64,000 nt of DNA, taken from positions 45,519-109,518 of the forward strand of contig JAHBXR010000022.1 in the NCBI GenBank assembly GCA_019636335.1, read 5' to 3'. Both the position numbers and the translations under genes were made by a program. Below the pieces are notes generated by a model. The model did not search any database, was not told the DNA's origin, and worked only from the letters and a program-made list of their open reading frames with translations. The stretch comes from Pirellulales bacterium. Its GTDB lineage: Bacteria > Planctomycetota > Planctomycetia > Pirellulales > JAEUIK01. This document shows, piece after piece, positions 58,564-64,000 of the stretch. Each line of letters starts with the position of its first letter. Positions within the stretch are counted from its first letter, which is position 1.

Positions 58564-59091
58564 ATGTCCCCGATGACGACTCCCCGACGCAACATCGAGC
58601 TCAAGGCCCGGCTGCGCGATCTGGCCGCGGCGCGCGCCACGGCCGAGAAGCTGGCCACCGAGTTCGTCGGCGTGCAGTGGCAAATCGACACCTACTTCGT
58701 CTGTGCGCAGGGCCGTCTCAAGTTGCGCGAGATCGATGACCGCATGGCGCAACTGGTCGCGTACGAGCGGTCCGATGAACGGACCAGCAAGGCGAGTGAC
58801 TATTACCTCGTCGCCGTGCCGCAGCCCGCGCTGCTGAAGCAGGCGCTCACGGCGGCGCTAGGCGTGCGCGGCGTGGTGCGCAAGCGGCGCGAGATCTTTC
58901 TCGTCGAGAATGTGCGGATCCATCTCGACGAAGTCGACGGGCTGGGCACGTTCCTCGAGTTCGAGGCGGTACTCGGTCCTCACGTCGACGATCGAAAGGG
59001 CGCACAACAAGTGGCCGAGCTGCGCGAGGCCTTCGGCCTGCGGACCGAAGATCTGCTGGCCTGTTCCTACTCCGACATGTGCGGTTGGTGA
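58564..59091 (+). CDS. CYTH-domain protein (CyaB/ThTPase-like)
   Basis: A 175-residue CYTH protein. The N-terminal NIELKAR strand, IDTYFVCAQGRLKLREIDDR, YYLVAVPQPALLKQALTAAL, VVRKRREIFLVENVRIHLDE, and GLGTFLEFEAVLG alternate basic and acidic strands, as in the triphosphate-tunnel fold. The first acidic residue of the usual ExExK is Asn here. Relatives are class IV adenylate cyclases, thiamine triphosphatases and other triphosphate hydrolases; which one cannot be decided. The ATG at 58564 (AAGG just upstream) was chosen; another lies three codons later. Confidence 0.85.
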   Translation: MSPMTTPRRNIELKARLRDLAAARATAEKLATEFVGVQWQIDTYFVCAQGRLKLREIDDRMAQLVAYERSDERTSKASDYYLVAVPQPALLKQALTAALGVRGVVRKRREIFLVENVRIHLDEVDGLGTFLEFEAVLGPHVDDRKGAQQVAELREAFGLRTEDLLACSYSDMCGW

Positions 59092-59182
59092 ACGACTCGC
59101 ACGTCGTAACGATGCGTGGCACTGGGATGATGCCACGGGATAGTGCCATACGAGAGTGGCTCGCCTATCGAGTGGGTGTGGC

Positions 59183-60208
59183 CTAGCGAGTCGGTTGCAA
59201 CTGCGCAAGAAAGGCCTGGGCGCCCCCCTGCGGCTCGAAGGCGTGCAGGCCAAAGCGTTCGGAGAGTTCCTCGCATACCTTGATGCCTCGGACGCTGTTG
59301 CCTTTCGCATCCAGCGCGGGCGAGAAAATACCGATGCCTGCCACGCCGGGCAGCACCGCGACGATGCCGCCGCCGACGCCGCTCTTGGCCGGAATGCCGA
59401 CTCGATAGGCCCATTCGCCGGCGTAGTCGTACATGCCGCAGGTGAGCATCACGCTGAGCAGATCCTTGACGTACTGCTGGTCGATGGCCTGCTCGCCCGT
59501 GAGGGGGTTCACCCCGCCATTGGCGAGCGTGGCCCCCATGACGGCCAGATCGTGGCAGTTCACCAGGAGCGAGCATTGCTGGAAGTACAGCTCGAGCAAG
59601 TCGTCGATGCGATCGCCCACCATGCCGAAGTTGAGCATCAAGTGGCCGATCGCGCGGTTGCGATGTCCCGTGGTCCGTTCCGACATGAAGACGGTGTTGT
59701 CCACGTAGACCTGCCGCCCGCAGTAGCGGCCGAACATGCCGATCATCCGCGCCACGCGCTCGGGAAAGTCCTTGCCTTGGACCAGGTCGGCCGTGGCGAT
59801 GGCGCCGGAGTTCACCATGGGGTTGAAGGGGCGATTCGAGACCTCGTCGAGCACGATGGCGTTGAAGGCCTCGCCCGTCGGCTCGACTCCGACCTTGGCC
59901 ACCACGCCGTCGCGACCGTGGTCCTCGAGTGCCAGCCCGAACACGAAAGGCTTCGAGATCGACTGGATCGTGAACATCTGCTGGTGGTTGCCCACTTCGA
60001 AGATCTGTCCCTCGCGCGTCACGATCGAGATGCCGAACCAGCCGGGATCGGCCTTCGCCAGCTCGGGAATGTAGTCGGCCACCTTGCCGTCGCGCACCGG
60101 AAGATACTTCTCGTGCAAGTCGCGCAGGACGCCGCGCAGCGGCGCCGCCGCCGACTTCATCTTGTTCAACAGGGCATCGAGCTCGTGGCCGCGCGTCGCT
60201 TCTGCCAT
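59183..60208 (-). CDS. glsA: Glutaminase
   Basis: A 341-residue glutaminase A that hydrolyses glutamine to glutamate and ammonia. The serine-dependent site is in FTIQSISKPFVFGLAL (S-x-x-K), with the family segments NPMVNSGAIATADL, SERTTGHRNRAIGHLMLNFG, CSLLVNCHDLAVMGATLANG, GEWAYRVGIPAKSGVGGGIV and SPALDAKGNSVRGIKVCEEL. It is slightly longer than the usual ~310 residues, mainly at the C-terminus. The ATPase gene upstream is only 22 bases away, so they may share a transcript. Confidence 0.95.
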   Translation of the reverse strand: MAEATRGHELDALLNKMKSAAAPLRGVLRDLHEKYLPVRDGKVADYIPELAKADPGWFGISIVTREGQIFEVGNHQQMFTIQSISKPFVFGLALEDHGRDGVVAKVGVEPTGEAFNAIVLDEVSNRPFNPMVNSGAIATADLVQGKDFPERVARMIGMFGRYCGRQVYVDNTVFMSERTTGHRNRAIGHLMLNFGMVGDRIDDLLELYFQQCSLLVNCHDLAVMGATLANGGVNPLTGEQAIDQQYVKDLLSVMLTCGMYDYAGEWAYRVGIPAKSGVGGGIVAVLPGVAGIGIFSPALDAKGNSVRGIKVCEELSERFGLHAFEPQGGAQAFLAQLQPTR

Positions 60209-60230
60209 GCCGACGGACTCCGCTCAGAGT

Positions 60231-61004
60231 TCAGAGTGAGGTGATGCGATCGGCGATGGCTCGCAAACCGCGCGAGAAAGGATGATCGGGAAATCGATTG
60301 CTGAAGATGGCCCCGCTGGCCACCTGCACGATCTCTTCGTTCAGCGGCAACACTCCGGCCACCTCGGTCGAGTAGAGGCCCTCGACCTTTTCACGCAGTG
60401 CCTGCCGATCCATCGTCGAGGGCACCTTGTTGACCAGCAGCAGCATGTTCTTCACGTCGAGACGCCGCGCCAGTTCGGCCGTCACGGCCGTACCCTGGAA
60501 GTCCTGGTTGTCGGGACGCATCACCAACAGCAGCAGGTCCGAAATAGCGATCGACAGCAACGTCTCTTCGTTGACGCCCGGGTGCGTATCGATGAACAGG
60601 TAGTCGAGCTTGCAGTCGCGGATCAGGTCGTGAAAGCCATCGTTCAGCAGGCCCACGTCGTAGCCGTCGCGCAGGATGCGGCCAATGGCGCCGCTGTCGG
60701 CACTCGACGGCACGAGAAACAGCCGCGGACGTTCGCTGTCGGGCAGGATATCGCCCACGACCGACGGCGTGACGTCGATCGCCGCTTCATGGATCTTGGC
60801 GTCGCCCCACAGAAAGTCGTTGAGCGTGTGCAGGATGCGCTTCGGCTCGAGATGAAACAGCACGTGGACGCCGGGCGATTGAATATCAGTGTCGACGATC
60901 GCGACGCGGTACCCTTGCTTGGCCACCATCACCGCCAGGTTGGCCGTCGTGTTCGATTTGCCGGTGCCGCCGCGAAAGGAGTGGATCGAGATGATTTTGG
61001 CCAC
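60231..61004 (-). CDS. MinD/ParA-like ATPase
   Basis: A 257-residue P-loop ATPase of the MinD/ParA group. It begins (M)AKIISIHSFRGGTGKSN, where the usual signature Lys of KGGxGK is Arg. VAIVDTDIQSPGVHVLF (switch 1-like), FIDTHPGVNEETLLSIAISD and LLLVNKVPSTM follow. Such proteins oscillate, partition or localise other machines. The GTG at 61004 was chosen; an ATG 13 codons upstream is possible. It is 22 bases from the glutaminase gene and lies next to an FHA-domain gene, which is a possible partner. Confidence 0.87.
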   Translation of the reverse strand: MAKIISIHSFRGGTGKSNTTANLAVMVAKQGYRVAIVDTDIQSPGVHVLFHLEPKRILHTLNDFLWGDAKIHEAAIDVTPSVVGDILPDSERPRLFLVPSSADSGAIGRILRDGYDVGLLNDGFHDLIRDCKLDYLFIDTHPGVNEETLLSIAISDLLLLVMRPDNQDFQGTAVTAELARRLDVKNMLLLVNKVPSTMDRQALREKVEGLYSTEVAGVLPLNEEIVQVASGAIFSNRFPDHPFSRGLRAIADRITSL

Positions 61005-61091
61005 GAGGTAACTCAATGGTTGCGCGATAGTCGGACTTCCCATTCTCGCCGCGGGGCAAGAGACAATCTCTTTTCGGCCGTTCCCCGGCCG

Positions 61092-61664
61092 CTAGCTCGG
61101 TGGGTCGCGCTTCTTGCGCAGATCTTGGGCCTTTTGAATCAAGAGACGAAACGTTTCTTCGCCGGTAATCTGTTGCACCTGCGTTTCAGCCTGTTGCTGG
61201 TCGATGCCCAATTCGGCGAGATCGATGAAGTCGAGCTCGACCGTGGTGCGCGCCTTTTGCGAGTCGCTCAAGGCGCGCCCGTCGATTTCGAGAAACTCGA
61301 GTCGCGGGCCGCCCGGACCCAGTTGAAACGAATCGCCGTGGCGGAGTTGTCGCGAGGGCTCGGTCACCTGCTGATCATCGATCCAGACGCCATGCCGCCC
61401 CAGCGAGGACAAATGCCAGGCGCCGTCGAGGTAGCGCAGCTCGGCGTGCAGCCGCGAAACGTGAGGATCGGCGACAAACACGTCGGTGTCTTCGAGTCGT
61501 CCGATCCGGACAATGGCCTGACGCATGAAACTCCAGGTCTGCATGGCGTGCCCGAGCGTCGCATGGATCAGCCGCAAGGCGATGGCCGTGCTTTGGGGTC
61601 GAGTGCCGGAGGTCGTCACGAGCGCACCACTCGTTCGGGTGTAAATGGGACAGGCAGAAGACAT
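61092..61664 (-). CDS. FHA-domain protein
   Basis: A 190-residue protein with an FHA domain in the middle (about residues 50-125): RIGRLEDTDVFVADPHVSRL followed by HAELRY, LSSLGRHGVWIDDQQVTE and LRHGDSFQLG. This binds phosphothreonine peptides. A Cys-containing N-terminus and a helical C-terminal tail surround it. The ATG at 61664 was chosen. It precedes the MinD-like ATPase on the same strand, so it may sense phosphorylation for that system; no Ser/Thr kinase is encoded nearby. Confidence 0.85.
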   Translation of the reverse strand: MSSACPIYTRTSGALVTTSGTRPQSTAIALRLIHATLGHAMQTWSFMRQAIVRIGRLEDTDVFVADPHVSRLHAELRYLDGAWHLSSLGRHGVWIDDQQVTEPSRQLRHGDSFQLGPGGPRLEFLEIDGRALSDSQKARTTVELDFIDLAELGIDQQQAETQVQQITGEETFRLLIQKAQDLRKKRDPPS

Positions 61665-61966
61665 GGTCGTTTTTCGCCAAATGCTTCCCCTACATTTGGC
61701 GGAGGACGCATCCCGCCGTGCCGACGTGACGATTCTGGCTGTGCCCACCTCTGGAAGTTCGACTCACGCTGCGCAGCGAGGGCGCAGTAAGTGCGCAAAT
61801 CTTGCACCAATGTGGATGATTTGCGACCAGGGAGACGCGAAGCCAAATGCCGTCAAGACTTGCGATCACGAATCACTATTAGACTGGTCGCTCGCTTGTC
61901 GCCTAGTGAGGCAATCGCTGCTGCGAATCGTGGCAACTCTGGGTCTACTCGAGTGGCTACGACTCA
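61665..61966. other. Intergenic region, no gene recognised
   Basis: About 300 bases between the small membrane protein (ends 61967) and the FHA gene start, both on minus. A plus-strand open frame across the region (61645-62049) overlaps both genes and looks like a shadow. It likely holds the FHA/ATPase promoter. Confidence 0.45.
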
Positions 61967-62449
61967 TCACCCGAGACCGGCCCGAAGACGCATTCTCTCA
62001 ACAAGCTCGTTCCATAGATCTACTCGCTGATCTCGACGGAGAAAAGTAGCGAGCACTCTCTCCTTGCCGTCGGAATGTTCGATCACGAGGGCCGGCCGAA
62101 CGAAGCGCGACCAGCGTAACCGGCTAATTTGGCGGTAGGCAATAAATCGATCAGCCGGTTTACCCTTGTACAGCGGAATGCGGACTCCTTCGTCCTCTAA
62201 AACAAGAGGCCGAACGTGTTGCTTGCACCGGCGCATCTCAAGTGCCAAATACGCAGCGGCCAAGGCAGAGAAGAGGGAGATACCCGCGAAGACAACCAGA
62301 GTGGTCATCGTCGTCAGCGGGGCCGGCCGAATCGATGCGCGTAGAACAGCGGCACCGATGTAGACCGACAGGAACAGGGCCAACCCGACCACAAGATAGT
62401 ATCCCCACCAGGGCGGATGGCATGAAAACTCAGTTCTGCCCTGCGGCAT
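61967..62449 (-). CDS. Small two-helix membrane protein
   Basis: A 160-residue protein with two N-terminal membrane helices (about 13-36 and 45-68: YYLVVGLALFLSVYIGAAVL, then TLVVFAGISLFSALAAAYLA). A C-terminal cytoplasmic domain of about 90 residues contains LEDEGVRIPLYKGKPADRFI followed by AYRQISRLRWSRF, which resembles bacterial PH-like domains. No family can be named. It is isolated between the sugar isomerase and FHA genes. Confidence 0.65.
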   Translation of the reverse strand: MPQGRTEFSCHPPWWGYYLVVGLALFLSVYIGAAVLRASIRPAPLTTMTTLVVFAGISLFSALAAAYLALEMRRCKQHVRPLVLEDEGVRIPLYKGKPADRFIAYRQISRLRWSRFVRPALVIEHSDGKERVLATFLRRDQRVDLWNELVERMRLRAGLG

Positions 62450-62562
62450 TGCATTATCTCCGCGCGACGCTCGTCATCACGCCAGCAGTCGAAGGGTGCC
62501 GCGTAGAAGAGGCAATCGTGTGAAGCTCGGACGCTATCCGTCTTCTGCTTCAAGGACCTCGT

Positions 62563-62615
62563 CGTGCCATCGTGCCGGCGTGGTGAAATATGACCACAAC
62601 GGCACGATGGACACG
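62563..62615. repeat. Long inverted repeat downstream of the sugar isomerase-like gene
   Basis: CCATCGTGCCG (62567-62577) and CGGCACGATGG (62600-62610) form an 11-bp perfect stem. Inside, GTGGT/ACCAC gives a 5-bp stem with an 8-base loop; outside, CGTG/CACG extends it past a one-base bulge. It lies just after the isomerase stop on minus, without a T-run, and could act as a stabiliser or weak terminator. Confidence 0.55.
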
Positions 62616-62633
62616 GCGGGGAAAATCGACTGG

Positions 62634-63557
62634 CTAGCTGGCCAACTCGTCGCGAACGCGCTCCAGCAGTTTCTTTGTGGCCATGATGCCCTCGGGTTCG
62701 GGCAGCTTGCTTCCTTCGTACTCGATCCCCACGAAGCCGTGGTAGCCGGCGTCGACGACGATCTTCATCATCCGCTTGTAGTCGGTGTGGGTCTCGTTCC
62801 CCTCGGCGTCGAAGTCGTGGCTCTTCGCGCTCACCGCCTTGGCAAAGGGCATCAGCTCCTCGACCCCCTTGTAGCGGTCGTACTCCTCGGTGCCGCTGAC
62901 ACGGAAGTTGCCGAAGTCGGGTAACGTGCCACAGTTGGGCATGTCGACCAGCTTCATCACTCCGGCCAGCCACGCGCCGTTCGACGACAGCCCGCCGTGA
63001 TTCTCGACGATCACGTTGATGCCGTGGCTGGCACCGTACTCGGAGAGGCGGCGCAGGCCGTCGGCCGCCAGCTTTTGCGTCTCGTCGAAGCTGCCTTTGC
63101 TCTGCGCGTTGACGCGGATCGAGTGGCAGCCGAGGTACTTGGCCGCCTCGACCCATTGATGATGCTTCTCGACCGCCTTCAGGCGATCTTTTTCATCGGG
63201 ATCGCCCAGCGCCCCTTCGCCGTCGATCATGATGAGCAGGTTCGTCACGCCCAGATCGTCGCTGCGCTGCTTCAGTTCAGCCAGGTACTTCTCGTCGCGG
63301 GCCTTGTCCTTCCAGAACTGGTTGACGTACTCGATCCCCTCGATGCCGAAGTCTTCCTTCGCGGTACGGGCAAAGTCGAGATTGTCCATCTTGCCGGCGA
63401 AGAGCTTTTTGTGCAGCGACCATTCGGCCAGCGAGATGCGATACAACGGCTTATCCTCCGCGGCAAAGGTAGGTAGCGCGAGGCTCGACAAGCCCAGCCC
63501 TGCGGCAACGGCACCAGTGGTTTGCAGGAACTCGCGGCGCGTGGTGGTGTGATTCAT
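62634..63557 (-). CDS. Exported sugar phosphate isomerase/epimerase-like protein (xylose isomerase-like barrel)
   Basis: A 307-residue AP-endonuclease/xylose-isomerase-like TIM barrel with a Tat-type signal (TTRREFLQTTGAVAAGLGLS). The barrel has LLIMIDGEGALG, HSIRVNAQSKGSF, NVIVENHGGLSSNGAWLA, GTLPDFGNFRVSG, SAKSHDFDAEGNETHTDY and FVGIEYEGSKLPEPEGI, giving the Glu, Asp and His residues of the metal site. Related planctomycete proteins are called hydroxypyruvate isomerase or sugar phosphate isomerases, but substrates are unknown. The ATG at 63557 begins the signal. Confidence 0.87.
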   Translation of the reverse strand: MNHTTTRREFLQTTGAVAAGLGLSSLALPTFAAEDKPLYRISLAEWSLHKKLFAGKMDNLDFARTAKEDFGIEGIEYVNQFWKDKARDEKYLAELKQRSDDLGVTNLLIMIDGEGALGDPDEKDRLKAVEKHHQWVEAAKYLGCHSIRVNAQSKGSFDETQKLAADGLRRLSEYGASHGINVIVENHGGLSSNGAWLAGVMKLVDMPNCGTLPDFGNFRVSGTEEYDRYKGVEELMPFAKAVSAKSHDFDAEGNETHTDYKRMMKIVVDAGYHGFVGIEYEGSKLPEPEGIMATKKLLERVRDELAS

Positions 63558-63713
63558 CGGACGGCTTCCCTCGACATAATCAGGTGGGGTGGTTCGGCGG
63601 TGGGGTCGATCCGAGCCAGTATAAGAACCGCGAATCGGTGAATCAAACGACCCAGTGCGACCGTGTGCGAGTAGAATGTCGCCTAGGACGATTGGCCTAC
63701 GCGAGCCCAAGAG

Positions 63714-64000
63714 ATGAGCGAAATCGTACGTACGACACTTCTTTTCGCCGTGACGGCCATGGCAGAGATCTTGGGCTGCTATCTCCCCTATCTGTGGCTA
63801 AGGCAGGGCCGATCCGCGTGGCTCCTGGTGCCGGCTGCTATCAGTTTGGCCGTGTTTTCATGGTTGTTGACAATGCACCCGACGGCAGCCGGACGCGTCT
63901 ACGCAGCCTACGGGGGAATCTACATTACGGTCGCGCTGGCCTGGCTGTGGGCGGTTGATGGCATTCGGCCAACGCGTTGGGATGCACTAGGCGTGGCGCT
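63714..64000 (+). CDS. YnfA/UPF0060 family membrane protein (partial, cut by right edge)
   Basis: An open frame from an ATG at 63714 to the right end, about 95 residues. It has several helices with LLFAVTAMAEILGCYLPYLW, WLLVPAAISLAVFSWLLTM, HPTAAGRVYAAYGGIYITVA and WLWAVDGIRPTRWDALG, matching the YnfA family (UPF0060), about 108 residues long. Relatives are proposed small multidrug-resistance-like exporters. The stop is outside the window. Confidence 0.92.
   Translation, partial: MSEIVRTTLLFAVTAMAEILGCYLPYLWLRQGRSAWLLVPAAISLAVFSWLLTMHPTAAGRVYAAYGGIYITVALAWLWAVDGIRPTRWDALGVA

Noticed and set aside
59156..60244. Plus-strand 362-codon frame antisense to glutaminase
   Set aside because: Glutaminase on minus is unambiguous; the plus frame is His/Arg/Val-rich and has no family features.
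60282..61790. Plus-strand 502-codon frame antisense to the ATPase and FHA genes
   Set aside because: It spans two real genes on the other strand and has shadow-like composition.
63584..63958. 124-codon plus frame near the right edge
   Set aside because: The frame starting at 63714 encodes a clear YnfA-family protein over the same bases.
1..64000. CRISPR arrays, insertion sequences or prophage
   Set aside because: No regularly spaced repeats, transposase or phage structural genes were seen; the repeats noted are single palindromes.

Overview
The window is high-GC bacterial DNA, very probably from a planctomycete of the Pirellulales type. Support comes from a DUF1501 protein with a Tat-like signal, several RREF/RRE-type secreted proteins, an extracellular protein carrying the N-terminal 'LEERCVFA' motif that resembles the planctomycete LEPR signature, a complete bacterial topoisomerase VI, small Tyr/Pro-rich secreted proteins, and many zinc-ribbon/TPR envelope proteins. 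No IS element, prophage or CRISPR array was seen. The genus cannot be fixed from the sequence alone.

Layout. 1-1397: 5' part of a secreted cyclophilin-Ig protein (cut by the left edge). 1771-4046: tsaE, thiL and an SDR oxidoreductase, all on minus. 4463-11419: a plus-strand surface-glycan operon (GT2, STELLO-like protein, a 1009-residue membrane protein, GDP-L-fucose synthase, GDP-mannose 4,6-dehydratase), followed by a PIN toxin-antitoxin pair (11497-12119). 12133-15748: a GntR-controlled ABC transporter operon with a 23-bp palindromic operator lying on its promoter. 15908-23414: a six-gene minus-strand operon (ExbB, two ExbD, a bitopic unknown, a squalene-cyclase-fold protein and a large TPR protein). 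24024-25762: def, fmt and tRNA-Leu(CAG). 26035-30716: a divergent plus-strand operon of a VWA protein and two TPR proteins.

30756-31658: two small secreted proteins. 32172-35752: topoisomerase VI B and A with a 25-bp-armed palindrome between them. 35762-37258: DUF1501 protein. 37449-38527: a three-gene cassette ending in a MazF/PemK-like toxin. 38570-54868: a long type IV pilus/type II secretion-like cluster on minus (pseudopilins, PilM-N-O-P, secretin, TPR lipoprotein, histidine kinase, CheY-like regulator, STAS protein, GspE, GspF). 55291-64000: nadC, metallophosphatase, zinc-ribbon membrane protein, CYTH protein, glutaminase, a MinD-like ATPase, an FHA protein, a small membrane protein, a sugar isomerase-like protein and the start of a YnfA-family gene.

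The most interesting unit is the pair of operons flanking def/fmt/tRNA-Leu. Both contain a protein whose single transmembrane helix carries the SxxxH motif known from TonB and TolA (one on a squalene-cyclase-like barrel, one on a VWA domain), and both contain a large TPR protein with a clearly homologous C-terminus. Next to ExbB and two ExbD proteins this suggests one proton-motive-force-driven envelope machine encoded in two halves. I know of no functional description of such a machine; its function is inference.
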